Position numbers and translations under genes: made by a program. This document shows positions 36,451 to 44,339 of a DNA stretch of 64,000 nucleotides, piece by piece. The first letter of the stretch is position 1. Each line of letters starts with the position of its first letter. Source of the DNA: Paracoccus shanxieyensis (GTDB taxonomy: Bacteria > Pseudomonadota > Alphaproteobacteria > Rhodobacterales > Rhodobacteraceae); contig NZ_WMII01000017.1 in NCBI RefSeq assembly GCF_009711265.1, forward strand, positions 1 through 64,000, in the 5' to 3' direction. Below the pieces are notes generated by a model. The model saw nothing but the letters and a program-made list of their open reading frames with translations, did not search any database and had not been told where the DNA came from.

Positions 36451-36483
36451 GGGCCAGACCTGTCAGGGCCAGACCTGTAAGGG
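36445..36483 (+). repeat. Short tandem repeat over the ubiH-like stop codon
   Basis: CTGTAAGGGCCAGAC, CTGTCAGGGCCAGAC and CTGTAAGGG follow one another: a 15-base unit in about 2.6 copies that starts at the stop codon of the hydroxylase gene. It looks like a recent slippage duplication of the gene end. No function is suggested. Confidence 0.7.
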
Positions 36484-36558
36484 AACGCTCACGCATGCGT
36501 CAGCGTTCATGCCCGGCACGTCCAAGCGAACGTGATGTGCAACCCTTTGCGGAAACGG

Positions 36559-36564
36559 TATGAT
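36559..36564 (+). promoter_or_regulatory. Candidate -10 box for a leaderless lolA transcript
   Basis: TATGAT at 36559-36564 is a near-perfect -10 box that ends seven bases before the lolA ATG (36571), where transcription would start. No Shine-Dalgarno sequence is present. The -35 region (TGTGCA at 36536-36541, 17-base spacer) matches poorly, so support is moderate. Confidence 0.4.
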
Positions 36565-36570
36565 TTCGAC

Positions 36571-37167
36571 ATGAACATTCGATCGCTCGCCCTTGCGCCC
36601 GTCCTTGCCCTTGCCATGGCCTTTCCCGCCATGGCCGAGAAGATCCCGCTGAACGAGATCTCGCGTTATCTCAACAGCCTGAAAACCGCGGAGGCGGATT
36701 TCACGCAGGTGAACGGGGATGGCAGCATCTCGACCGGGCAGGTGCTGATCCACCGGCCGAACCGCGTGCGCTTTGAATACAAGGGCGACAAGACGCTGGT
36801 GCTGGCATCCTCGGGTCAGGTGGCGGTGTTCGACGGCAAGACGCGCGGCGGGCCGCAGCAATATCCGCTGTCGAAAACGCCGCTGTCGCTGATTCTTGCG
36901 CCGAATATCAACCTTGGGCAGGCCAAGATGGTCACCGGCTATACCGAGCGCAAGAACACCACCGTCGTCACGGCGCAGGATCCTCAGCACCCGGAATATG
37001 GCAATATCCAGATGGTGTTCACCGCGAACCCGACGCAATTGCGGCAATGGGTGGTGACGGATGAAGGCGGTCAGCGCACCACGGTGATTCTGGGTGAGAT
37101 GAAGACCGGCGTGTCGTTCCCGCCGTCGAAATTCGTCATCGCCAACGAAGTTGCCCGCCGTCGATAG
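36571..37167 (+). CDS. lolA: Outer-membrane lipoprotein carrier protein LolA
   Basis: LolA ferries lipoproteins through the periplasm from LolCDE to the outer membrane. The start at 36571 (MNIRSLALAPVLALAMAFPA) gives a signal peptide cleaved after MAMA-like AMA near residue 21. The 198-residue product has the LolA fold features: EISRYLNSLKTAEADFTQVN, then GQVLIHRPNRVRFEYKGDK, and a central PLSLILAPNINL. In related genomes lolA lies next to ftsK; here it is nearby but on the opposite strand. No LolB was seen. Confidence 0.9.
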   Translation: MNIRSLALAPVLALAMAFPAMAEKIPLNEISRYLNSLKTAEADFTQVNGDGSISTGQVLIHRPNRVRFEYKGDKTLVLASSGQVAVFDGKTRGGPQQYPLSKTPLSLILAPNINLGQAKMVTGYTERKNTTVVTAQDPQHPEYGNIQMVFTANPTQLRQWVVTDEGGQRTTVILGEMKTGVSFPPSKFVIANEVARRR

Positions 37168-37202
37168 GCGGGCAATCAGCAGGTGTCCGGGTCTGAGCGC
37201 GC

Positions 37203-37784
37203 TCAGCGGCGGCAGCTTGCCAGTTGCATCCGGTAAAGCTCGGACCGGGCATTCACCCTGCTGGCTACCGTCATCAGCCACGGCTTCTGGCGGTGCGAGC
37301 CGCGGTTAAAGCCGCTGCGCCCTTCGTGATAGGCCAGATATTGCGAGGCTGCATCCAGCTTGGAAATGCCAAGGATCCGGGTCGAATCGTTCATGTACCA
37401 GCCCATGAAATCCGTGGCGTCGCGGATATTGTCACGCCGCGCGCCGCGATTGCCGGTCTTCTGGCGGTATTCGTCCCATGTCCCGTCCAGCGCCTGACTG
37501 TAGCCGAAGGCCGAGCTTTGCCGCCCCACCGGGATGATCCCCAGCGCATAGCGATGCGGCGTCCGGGCATCGCCGATGAATTTCGATTCCTGATGGATGG
37601 TCGCCATCTGCACATGGATCGGAATGCCCCAGCGCCGCTCGGTCTGTTGCATGGCGCGCATATAGGCCGGGCGCTCCGCCGCCAGCAGACATGCGTTTTC
37701 CAGATTGCGCGGTGCCTTGTAATTGCCGCCACCGCCGCAAGAGGCGACCAGCCCGACAATGGCGAGCTTCAGAAACCTGTTCAT
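37203..37784 (-). CDS. Transglycosylase SLT-domain lipoprotein
   Basis: The 193-residue product is a likely lytic transglycosylase that cleaves peptidoglycan. The start at 37784 follows GAGGG and gives a lipoprotein signal, MNRFLKLAIVGLVASC, with the lipobox VASC (Cys16). The soluble domain resembles the lysozyme-like SLT fold, with the candidate catalytic glutamate in ATIHQESKFIGDA, then SSAFGYSQALDGTWDEY and YLAYHEGRSGFNRG. The fold is small but complete. It is convergent with lolA; a 14-base palindrome CTGAGCGCGCTCAG overlaps its stop codon. Confidence 0.82.
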   Translation of the reverse strand: MNRFLKLAIVGLVASCGGGGNYKAPRNLENACLLAAERPAYMRAMQQTERRWGIPIHVQMATIHQESKFIGDARTPHRYALGIIPVGRQSSAFGYSQALDGTWDEYRQKTGNRGARRDNIRDATDFMGWYMNDSTRILGISKLDAASQYLAYHEGRSGFNRGSHRQKPWLMTVASRVNARSELYRMQLASCRR

Positions 37785-37891
37785 ACTGCCCTCATGTAAC
37801 TGCGGGGCCTGATGCTGGCCCTTCGCCTTTTTACCGCAAAGCATAGTGGAAAAAGCCGGGTGGGCGCAAATGACAAAGCCTTCAGCAGGTC

Positions 37892-38938
37892 TCAGCTTGG
37901 CAGGACCGAGACCGATTTGACGATGGCGTGGCAGGCCGTTCCCGGTTTTAGATCAAGCGCTTCGACCGACCGGGGCGTGATTTGCGCAAGCATCCGCTCA
38001 TCCCCAAGGGCCAGTTGCACCAGCCCGCCATCGACGCGCAGCACCGTGGCCGGAAGGATATTCAGCGCCGAAAGCCCCTGCGGTGCGTCGCGCGACAGGA
38101 TCACCTCATGCGCCAGCACGCGCAGCCGAAGCACCGTTCCGATATCGGCGGTGATGCCTTGCAAAAGCATCGGCCCGCCCGCCGTCATCACGCGGGTCAT
38201 GCCATCGGGGTCGCGGCCCTGCACGGTGGCGGTCAGCAGCGCCCCCGCCTCGCGCGTGCCAAGACGCGGCGCAAGGTCGGGATCGGACAGGATCTGCGTC
38301 AACGGCCCGGCATGGGTCACCCGGCCCTTGTCCATCAGCACCACGGTGGTTGCCAGCCGCAGCACCTCGGGGACGGAATGGCTGACATACAGAATCGGCA
38401 GCCGCACCTGATCGCGCAGCCGTTCCAGCCATGGCATGATCTCGGCCTTGCGGCTGTCGTCCAGGGCGGCAAGCGGTTCGTCCATGACCAGCAGCGCCGG
38501 ATCCGACAGCAACGCCCGCCCGATGGCCACGCGCTGACGTTCGCCCCCCGACAGCGTGCCGGGGCGGCGGTCCAGCAATTGCCCAAGCCCCAGCAGATCG
38601 ACCACGCGCCCGAAATCCTGCGCCGCGCCCCTGCGCCAGCGCGAGGGGTAGCGCAGGTTCTTGGCCACGGTCATATGCGGAAACAGCCGCGCATCCTGAA
38701 AGACGCAGCCGATCCGCCGCACCTGTGGCCGCAGGTTCGTCTGGGCGTCGTAAAGCACCCGGTCGTTCAGCACGATCCGCCCCTGATCGGGCCGCATCAG
38801 CCCCGAGATCGCGGCGATGGTCGTGCTTTTGCCGCAGCCCGACGGTCCGAACAGCGCCGTGATCCCGCCCGGCGCATCGAAGCTGACATCCAGCGCAAGC
38901 CCCGGAAAGGCGTGACGATAGGCGACGGACAGGCTCAT
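37892..38938 (-). CDS. modC: Molybdate ABC transporter ATP-binding protein ModC
   Basis: ModC powers molybdate uptake. The start at 38938 (MSLSVAYRH) overlaps the modB stop by four bases. The 348-residue product has Walker A GPSGCGKST (31-39), the signature LSGGERQR (129-136), Walker B LLVMDEP (149-155) and a C-terminal molybdate-binding TOBE region (LSALNILPATVLRVDGGLVQ). The TOBE domain separates it from most other ABC ATPases and supports molybdate over sulfate. It is the third gene of modABC. Confidence 0.94.
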   Translation of the reverse strand: MSLSVAYRHAFPGLALDVSFDAPGGITALFGPSGCGKSTTIAAISGLMRPDQGRIVLNDRVLYDAQTNLRPQVRRIGCVFQDARLFPHMTVAKNLRYPSRWRRGAAQDFGRVVDLLGLGQLLDRRPGTLSGGERQRVAIGRALLSDPALLVMDEPLAALDDSRKAEIMPWLERLRDQVRLPILYVSHSVPEVLRLATTVVLMDKGRVTHAGPLTQILSDPDLAPRLGTREAGALLTATVQGRDPDGMTRVMTAGGPMLLQGITADIGTVLRLRVLAHEVILSRDAPQGLSALNILPATVLRVDGGLVQLALGDERMLAQITPRSVEALDLKPGTACHAIVKSVSVLPS

Positions 38939-39621
38939 GCAGCAGACCGGGCCCGGCGCGCCAGCCATTCCGAAATCAGCACTGCCGTCATCGCGATCGC
39001 GACCGAGATCAGCACCAGCCGCATGGCCGGTCCCTCTCCGCCCGGAACCTGCAACAGCGCATAGATGGCCGATGGCAGCGTCTGCGTCTGGCCGGGAATG
39101 TTCGACACAAAGGTGATCGTCGCGCCGAATTCGCCCATCGCCTTGGCAAAGCCCAGCGTGGTGCCCGCAAGGATCGCCGGAAAGATCAGCGGCAGCGTGA
39201 CGGTCAGAAAGATCCACGGACGCGGCGCGCCCAGCGTGGCGGCGGCGTCCTCAAGCTTGGGGTCCACGGCCTCGAAGCCCAGACGGATGGCGCGGACGGT
39301 CAGCGGAAAGGACATGATGGCGGCGGCCAGCGCCGCGCCCGTCCAGCGAAAGGCAAAGACGATGCCCAAGGGTTGCAGCAGGCTGCCCACCGGGCCCTTG
39401 GTGCCAAAGGTGATCAGCAGCAAATAGCCCGTCACCACCGGCGGCAGGATCAGCGGCAGGTGCACCAGCCCGCTGAACAGACCGTGGCCGGGGAAACGCT
39501 TGCGCGCCAGAACCCAGGCCACGGCGATGGCAAAGGGCAGGCTGGCCAGCGTCGCGATCACCGAAACCTTCAGCGACAGCAGCACCGCCTGCCATTCCTG
39601 CGGACCCAGCCAATCCGTCAT
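38935..39621 (-). CDS. modB: Molybdate ABC transporter permease ModB
   Basis: The 228-residue inner-membrane protein has about five helices (LSLKVSVIATLASLPFAIAV, LIFPAILAGTTLGFAKAMGE and others) and the permease EAA-type loop around DAAATLGAPRPWIFLTVTLPL, which contacts ModC. The region GEFGATITFVSNIPGQTQTL is typical of ModB. It overlaps modA upstream and modC downstream by four bases each, so the three are translated as one block. Confidence 0.94.
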   Translation of the reverse strand: MTDWLGPQEWQAVLLSLKVSVIATLASLPFAIAVAWVLARKRFPGHGLFSGLVHLPLILPPVVTGYLLLITFGTKGPVGSLLQPLGIVFAFRWTGAALAAAIMSFPLTVRAIRLGFEAVDPKLEDAAATLGAPRPWIFLTVTLPLIFPAILAGTTLGFAKAMGEFGATITFVSNIPGQTQTLPSAIYALLQVPGGEGPAMRLVLISVAIAMTAVLISEWLARRARSAA

Positions 39622-40358
39622 GGGGTGACGGTGAAGCCCTGCGCTTCAAAGATCGACTTGGCCGGTTCCTGCGTCAGACTGTTCAGGAAGGCCGCCGCCT
39701 GCGCGGTATCGGCCGAGGTCGTGACCGCGCCCGGATAGGTGATCGGATCGTGGCTGTCCGCCGGGAAGGTGCCGACGACCGCCACATCCTTTTCCGCCAC
39801 CGCATCCGAGCCATAGACGATGCCCAAAGGCGCCTCGCCGGTCGCGACCAGTTGCAGCGCGGCGCGGACGTTATCGGCCTGCGCGACCTGCGGTTCGACC
39901 TGCGACCACAGACCCAGCGCCTCAAGCGACTGCTTGCCATAGACGCCTGCGGGCACGGAATCGACCAGCGCCATCGCCAGCTTGCCATCGCCCAGCAGCG
40001 TCGGCAGTTGCGTCACATCGGCAGCGGCGGGCGTGCCATGGCCGATCAGCACCAGCGTATTGCCCAGCAGATCCTTGCGCGTGGCGGTGTCGATATCGCC
40101 CGATTCCTGCAGCGCATCCATCCAGTCGGTCGAGGCCGAGATGAACAGATCCGCAGGCGCGCCTTCCTGGATCTGCTTGGCCAGTTGCGAGCTTCCGGCA
40201 TACGAGATCACCAGCGTGTCCTTGTGCGATTTCTGCCATTCGGTCGCGATCTCATCCAGCGCGGTCTTCAGGCTGGCGGCGGCAAAAACGGTGATCTCGT
40301 CGGCATGGGCGGCGGGGGCAAGCGCGATCAGCGCAGCAGCAATGATGGGCAAGCGCAT
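39618..40358 (-). CDS. modA: Molybdate-binding periplasmic protein ModA
   Basis: ModA captures molybdate or tungstate in the periplasm for ModBC. The 246-residue product has a signal peptide (MRLPIIAAALIALAPAAHAD, cleavage after AHA). The mature protein begins with the family block ITVFAAASLKTALDEIATEW and continues ISYAGSSQLAKQIQEGAPAD, where the serines that hydrogen-bond the oxyanion lie. A dyad that may bind ModE lies 18-39 bases upstream. Confidence 0.94.
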   Translation of the reverse strand: MRLPIIAAALIALAPAAHADEITVFAAASLKTALDEIATEWQKSHKDTLVISYAGSSQLAKQIQEGAPADLFISASTDWMDALQESGDIDTATRKDLLGNTLVLIGHGTPAAADVTQLPTLLGDGKLAMALVDSVPAGVYGKQSLEALGLWSQVEPQVAQADNVRAALQLVATGEAPLGIVYGSDAVAEKDVAVVGTFPADSHDPITYPGAVTTSADTAQAAAFLNSLTQEPAKSIFEAQGFTVTP

Positions 40359-40375
40359 GTCAGATATCCTTATGC

Positions 40376-40397
40376 GTTAGGTTCATTCCGACATAAC
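40376..40397 (-). promoter_or_regulatory. Candidate ModE operator (Mo-box-like dyad) before modA
   Basis: GTTAGGTTCATTCCGACATAAC is an imperfect 22-base dyad of the form GTTA-N-GT-N8-AC-N-TAAC, in the 64-base gap between modE and modA. TTA/TAA-ended dyads near mod genes are typical of ModE sites, but the match to a defined Mo-box was not tested. It would let ModE repress modABC when molybdenum is plentiful. Confidence 0.45.
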
Positions 40398-40422
40398 CGG
40401 CGGAAAACCGCTGCGGCAAGCG

Positions 40423-40788
40423 TTATTTCCCGTCAGCCATATCCGCCATCGCCGCGCGCAGGCTGGCAAGCTGGGGGGCTTTGCGCAGCAGATCCTCCAG
40501 CGCGCGGTAATCCGTCAGGACCTTGTGGCCCAAAGGGGTCAGGACCGCGCCGCCGCCTTTCGCGCCGCCGCGCGAACTGTCGACGACAGGTGCGCTGAAA
40601 TGCGCGTTCATCTCCTCGACCAGCGCCCAGGCGCGGCGATAGCTCATCTTCATGCGCCGCCCCGCCGCCGAGATCGAGCCATCCTCATGGATGAATTGCA
40701 GCAGATCGGCCTTGCCCCGCCCGAAGGTCAGGCCATGAGAGAAATGCAGACGAAGGCTAAGCCGGGGATCGTTTTCCATACCGGGCAT
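40423..40788 (-). CDS. modE: ModE-type DNA-binding regulator without molybdate domain
   Basis: The 121-residue protein is the winged helix-turn-helix of ModE (LTFGRGKADLLQFIHEDGSI, SAAGRRMKMSYRRAWALVEE, then RGGAKGGGAVLTPLGHKVL). E. coli ModE also has a C-terminal pair of TOBE molybdate-sensing domains; here the protein ends after the HTH part. How molybdate would be sensed is unclear. It lies upstream of modA on the same strand. Starts at 40788 or 40779 are equally weak in ribosome-site terms; the longer is given. Confidence 0.85.
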   Translation of the reverse strand: MPGMENDPRLSLRLHFSHGLTFGRGKADLLQFIHEDGSISAAGRRMKMSYRRAWALVEEMNAHFSAPVVDSSRGGAKGGGAVLTPLGHKVLTDYRALEDLLRKAPQLASLRAAMADMADGK

Positions 40789-40883
40789 TTTGCGCCGTTA
40801 CGCGGCGTAGGCAAGCGGCTTGGGGCTATCGCACGGCAACCGCGCGGTCTAGCCTTCCGGCAGGTTCGGAGGAGGAGCGTATC

Positions 40884-42062
40884 ATGTCGCAGGAAATCGT
40901 CATTCTGTCCGGGGCACGGACGGCCATCGGAACATTCGGAGGCAGTCTTGCCGCCATTCCGCCCAGCCAGCTTGCCGCGACCGTCACCCGCGCGGCCATC
41001 GAACGCGCCGGCATCGAAGCTCGGCAGATCGGCACGGTGGTCTTTGGCCATGTGCTGAATACCGAGCCGCGCGACATGTATCTGTCGCGGGTCGCCATGC
41101 TCGAGGCGGGCGTGCCCGACACCACCCCTGCCATGAACGTGAACCGGCTCTGCGGCTCGGGCGTGCAGGCGATCGTGTCGGCCATGCAGGCGCTGATGCT
41201 GGGGGACGCGGATTTCGCGGTGGCAGGCGGTGCCGAATCCATGAGCCGCGCCCCCTATGCCGTGCCCTCGGTACGCTTCGGGGCCAAGATGGGCGATGTG
41301 CAGATGCTGGACATGATGACAGGCGCGCTGACCTGCCCGATGGGCACCGGACATATGGGCGTCACCGCCGAAAACGTCGCCCGAGAATATGGTATCACGC
41401 GCGAGGCGCAGGATGCCTTTGCGCTGGAAAGCCAAAGCCGCGCCGCGCGCGCCATTGCCGAAGGGCGCTTCGCCGAACAGATCGTGCCGGTCGAAGTAAA
41501 GACCCGCAAAGGCATGGTGTCGTTCGATCAAGATGAGCACCCCAAGGAAACCAGCCTCGACAAGCTGTCGGCGCTGCGTCCGGTGTTTCAGAAAGACGGC
41601 TCAGTGACCGCGGGCAATGCTTCGGGGATCAACGACGGGGCCGCGGCACTGGTACTGGCACGGGCCGATGCCGCATATGCAGCAGGGCTGACGCCTGCGT
41701 TCCGTATCCTTGCCCAAGCCGTGGCAGGCGTCCGCCCCGACGTCATGGGGATCGGCCCTGTCCCTGCCGTTCAGGCCCTGCTTGCCCGCACCGGATTGTC
41801 GGTGGCGGATTTCGATGTGATCGAATCGAACGAAGCCTTTGCGTCGCAGGCCTTGGCGGTCACGCAGGAACTTGGTCTTGATCCGGCCCGCGTCAATCCG
41901 AACGGCGGTGCCATCGCCTTGGGCCATCCCGTCGGTGCCACCGGGGCAATCATCACGTTGAAGGCAATGGCCGAACTGCAACGCATCAATGGCCGCAAGG
42001 CGCTGATCACCATGTGCATCGGCGGCGGACAGGGCATCGCCTTGGCAATCGAGCGGATCTGA
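40884..42062 (+). CDS. Acetyl-CoA acyltransferase (thiolase)
   Basis: The 392-residue enzyme is a complete thiolase. It has the acyl-accepting Cys90 in NRLCGSGVQAIVSA, the His in GHPVGATGAIITLK near 348, and the second Cys in MCIGGGQGIALAIERI near 378. It either condenses two acetyl-CoA (as in polyhydroxybutyrate synthesis) or cleaves 3-ketoacyl-CoA; the length and the NPNGGAIALGHP block suit both. A purine-rich GGAGGAGG precedes the ATG. No phaB or fad gene is adjacent, so the pathway is not fixed by context. Confidence 0.92.
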   Translation: MSQEIVILSGARTAIGTFGGSLAAIPPSQLAATVTRAAIERAGIEARQIGTVVFGHVLNTEPRDMYLSRVAMLEAGVPDTTPAMNVNRLCGSGVQAIVSAMQALMLGDADFAVAGGAESMSRAPYAVPSVRFGAKMGDVQMLDMMTGALTCPMGTGHMGVTAENVAREYGITREAQDAFALESQSRAARAIAEGRFAEQIVPVEVKTRKGMVSFDQDEHPKETSLDKLSALRPVFQKDGSVTAGNASGINDGAAALVLARADAAYAAGLTPAFRILAQAVAGVRPDVMGIGPVPAVQALLARTGLSVADFDVIESNEAFASQALAVTQELGLDPARVNPNGGAIALGHPVGATGAIITLKAMAELQRINGRKALITMCIGGGQGIALAIERI

Positions 42063-42089
42063 ACACAGCGCCGATTGCGCCGTCGGCGT

Positions 42090-42160
42090 TTTTGGGTATT
42101 TGGAAAACAAGGAAATCAAGCGCCGCGCCTCCGGCCTCCTTGTTTTTCAAATACCCGAAA
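42090..42160. repeat. Long inverted repeat in the thiolase 3' region
   Basis: GGGTATTTGGAAAACAAGGA (42094-42113) and TCCTTGTTTTTCAAATACCC (42137-42156) are complementary over 20 bases with one G-T wobble on the plus strand, and a 23-base loop lies between. With flanking T and A bases the stem reaches about 24. It lies 32 bases after the thiolase stop and lacks a T run, so it is more a repeat unit than a plain terminator, though it could end or protect the transcript. The arm sequence resembles the end of the element at 15370-15446. Confidence 0.7.
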
Positions 42161-42286
42161 GCGTGGTTGAAGCTGTCACTATATTTGCCAGTCGGGCGAA
42201 GCGGCGACGCGCTTGCTACGTGAAACGTGCCGGGCGCTTCTGGCTGTTCGGCGGTGCGCCTGTTCAGAAGATACGCTGTCAGAAAT

Positions 42287-42470
42287 GGGAACGGGCCGCT
42301 TCGAGAGAAACGGCCCGCGAGATCCACGGAGATGGTCCGGTTAGGGTTGGTGCCCACCGTCCCAGCCAGGGTTTACGACCCTTGGGGCTGCCCTCAGGCC
42401 ACGGCCCCCCTGACTGTCCCGACACCTCTCTCCAATATCACTCTCGACACTGGACCACCTCCTTTCAATG
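42287..42470 (-). ncRNA. Candidate structured small RNA downstream of the YhhQ-type gene
   Basis: This stretch is the core of a 450-base region without a recognisable gene. On the minus strand GGAGGTGGTCC (42462-42452) pairs with GGACCATCTCC (42338-42328) over 11 bases with one G-U, closing about 113 bases. Inside, CAGCC and AGGG arms form a bulged hairpin at 42363-42390. CGGGCCGTTTC and GAAGCGGCCCG (42292-42317) form an 11-base stem with loop TCTC, followed by TTCCCATTTCT. The wobbles fit the minus strand, where the plus copy would have mismatches. TTGACT overlaps the upstream stop codon. The closing stem takes in the ribosome site of an 18-codon ORF. Confidence 0.45.
42394..42450 (-). CDS. 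Possible 18-residue ORF inside the structured RNA
   Basis: A GTG at 42448-42450 is preceded at seven bases by a perfect AAAGGAGG (42458-42465) and opens a frame of 18 codons that ends in TGA. The peptide would read VSRVILERGVGTVRGAVA (initiating Met for the first V). No known leader peptide is recognised, and no gene lies downstream on this strand to be attenuated. The purine-rich site may instead be part of the RNA structure, so translation is uncertain. Confidence 0.3.
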   Translation of the reverse strand: MSRVILERGVGTVRGAVA

Positions 42471-42511
42471 TGTTGCCGTATGAGTTCAGCGTGCCACAGG
42501 AGGATAAACAG

Positions 42512-43123
42512 TCAATTAATTTGCGCGCGCTTCTGGATCAAATTTCCAACAATGATCCGGAAGGGGATCAGGGCGACTATGGCTTGGGCAAGTTTCACCA
42601 GCCAGTCCGCAACTGCCAAGGAAACCCACAATGGTTGAATGGGACCGTGGCCCAGCAGCGGAACAAGCTCATTTGCCCAAGAAACTTCATCCGACGGAAA
42701 GACGGGGGTCAGCATTGTCGAAAAGGCGATGCTGAAAAACAGGGCAGTATCGAGCACCGAGCCGACCAGGGTGGCCGCTAGGGGTGGTAGCCACCAGTTG
42801 TATTTTCGCAACTGGTTGAAGACAGAAATGTCCATCAGCTGCGCCGCAAGGAACGCGGTGCCCGAAGCGATGGCGATGCGCAGCGTGGTCTTGTCCATTC
42901 CGGCGGCGATGACCGAACAGATGATCCCGGTCACGAAGCCTGCAAACACCACCTTGCGTGCGGCGGTCGGGCCATAGACCCGGTTCATGATGTCGGTGAC
43001 AAGGAAGGCCACCGGATAGGTCAGTGCCCCCCAGGTCAGCCAGTTGCCCAGCAGGTGCTGGACCAGAATGTTCGAGGCCACCACGACGATGGCCATGGCG
43101 ATCACGCCAGGAAGAATGCGCAT
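42512..43123 (-). CDS. yhhQ: YhhQ-type queuosine precursor transporter (VUT family)
   Basis: The 203-residue inner-membrane protein has about six helices and the family features TYPVAFLVTDIMNRVYGPTA near 36-55 and AFLAAQLMDISVFNQLRKYN. YhhQ proteins import preQ0/preQ1 for queuosine modification of tRNA. A TTGACA (minus strand, 43204-43209) lies within the end of the neighbouring gene, with a weak -10, about 80 bases upstream. I did not recognise a preQ1 riboswitch in the leader. Confidence 0.87.
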   Translation of the reverse strand: MRILPGVIAMAIVVVASNILVQHLLGNWLTWGALTYPVAFLVTDIMNRVYGPTAARKVVFAGFVTGIICSVIAAGMDKTTLRIAIASGTAFLAAQLMDISVFNQLRKYNWWLPPLAATLVGSVLDTALFFSIAFSTMLTPVFPSDEVSWANELVPLLGHGPIQPLWVSLAVADWLVKLAQAIVALIPFRIIVGNLIQKRAQIN

Positions 43124-43205
43124 CTTGGATTCCGTTTTGACAAGGTAGCGGACACTCGGCCCCGTCAGGGGCAGCGCGCCGCTTACGCCCGCAGGGTCTG
43201 TGTTG

Positions 43206-44339
43206 TCAACGATTCATCACTGCGGCGGCCATCTCTACCGCGAATGCGCCGCCCAGACCTTCGGGCGTGGTGTTGGTCATCGCCAGCAGGATCAGCCCGC
43301 GCGTCGGATCCATCAGCCAGCCATGGCCATAGATGCCGCCCCAGCCCAGCGTGCCGCGGCCAAGTTCGATCCCCGCCAGCGCCGGATCCGTCAGCACCGC
43401 CCCCAGCCAAGCATGGCCCCAGCCGGGGCCGCGCATGGGATGCGGGCCCTGGATGCGATTGGCCATGGCTTGCTGGCGCAGATCCTCGGGCAGGAACGGG
43501 CCGGTGCGCAGCGCCTCAAGGAGGTGCAGCGCGGCGGATGCCGTGCCCGACATTCCGCCGCCACCCGAAGGATAGGCTGCCGGGTCGGTCGCGCGTTCGG
43601 GCAGAAAGCTGTAGACGATGCCATCCCGCGTCGGGTTGGGCACATGGGTCAGGCCCTGCATGCGCTGGGGGCCGGTGTCGGTATTGGCATAATTCGCGGC
43701 CAGCCGGGCGGGGTCGGCGTGAAAGGCCGCCTCGATCCCCAGCGGGTCGGTCACCAGATGCGCCATGGCATCGGGCAGCGGCCTGTCGCTGGCAGCTTGC
43801 ACCACCGCGCCCAGCACATCGGTCGCGATGGAATAGCGCCAGCGTTCGCCGGGGCGCTGATCCAGCGGGACCGAGGCGATGCGGCGCAGGTTTTCCGCCA
43901 GCGAGATGCCGCTGTCGCCGATCCCATCCGAAACGCCTGCCTGCGCATAGGCCCCCACTGGCTGCTGGGCGAAGCCATAGTCCAGCCCCGCCAGATGCGA
44001 CATCAGGTGATCCACGGTGATCGCCGGGCGCGCGCCATCCGCCAGCGCGGGCGCGAAATCCGGCAGATAGCGCGTCACCGGATCCTGAGCCGCCAGCTTG
44101 CCCTGCGCCATCAGCCGCAAGGCCGCCGCCGTCGTGAAGGGCTTTGACACCGAGGCATAGCGCAGCCATGTCGCGGGCGTCATGGCCACCCCGGCCTCAC
44201 GATCCGCCAGACCGGCACTGCGGGCAAAGACCGTCTGGCCCTGCTGGGCCAGAAGCACGGTGCAGCCGACAATGCGCTGTTCTGAAATCGCGCTGTCGAT
44301 GCCAGCCTCCAGCGCGGCGGTGATCTGGGGAATGGTCAT
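43206..44339 (-). CDS. Serine hydrolase, beta-lactamase/class C family
   Basis: The 377-residue protein has the SxxK motif SVSKPF (Ser63, Lys66) and the typical surrounding block WLRYASVSKPFTTAAALRLM, then VTRYLPDFAPALADG. There is no signal peptide, so a cytoplasmic esterase or D-amino peptidase-like role is more likely than drug resistance; family members also include EstB-type esterases. It overlaps the upstream phytase-like gene by four bases (ATGA), so the two are probably co-expressed. Confidence 0.85.
   Translation of the reverse strand: MTIPQITAALEAGIDSAISEQRIVGCTVLLAQQGQTVFARSAGLADREAGVAMTPATWLRYASVSKPFTTAAALRLMAQGKLAAQDPVTRYLPDFAPALADGARPAITVDHLMSHLAGLDYGFAQQPVGAYAQAGVSDGIGDSGISLAENLRRIASVPLDQRPGERWRYSIATDVLGAVVQAASDRPLPDAMAHLVTDPLGIEAAFHADPARLAANYANTDTGPQRMQGLTHVPNPTRDGIVYSFLPERATDPAAYPSGGGGMSGTASAALHLLEALRTGPFLPEDLRQQAMANRIQGPHPMRGPGWGHAWLGAVLTDPALAGIELGRGTLGWGGIYGHGWLMDPTRGLILLAMTNTTPEGLGGAFAVEMAAAVMNR

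Noticed and set aside
37153..37173. GCCCGCC / GGCGGGC hairpin over the lolA stop codon
   Set aside because: The stem is short and includes the stop codon, and no T run follows, so it was not listed as a terminator.
37193..37206. Perfect palindrome CTGAGCGCGCTCAG between lolA and the transglycosylase gene
   Set aside because: It overlaps a stop codon, has no loop or T run, and could arise by chance in GC-rich DNA. There is no support for it as an operator.
42007..42357. Minus-strand frame of 116 residues in the gap after thiolase
   Set aside because: It runs through the inverted repeat and into the thiolase gene on the opposite strand, has no convincing ribosome site, and shows no recognisable domain.
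43124..43205. Possible preQ1 riboswitch before the YhhQ-type gene
   Set aside because: The GC-rich leader has stems but not the compact preQ1 aptamer core with its A-rich tail.
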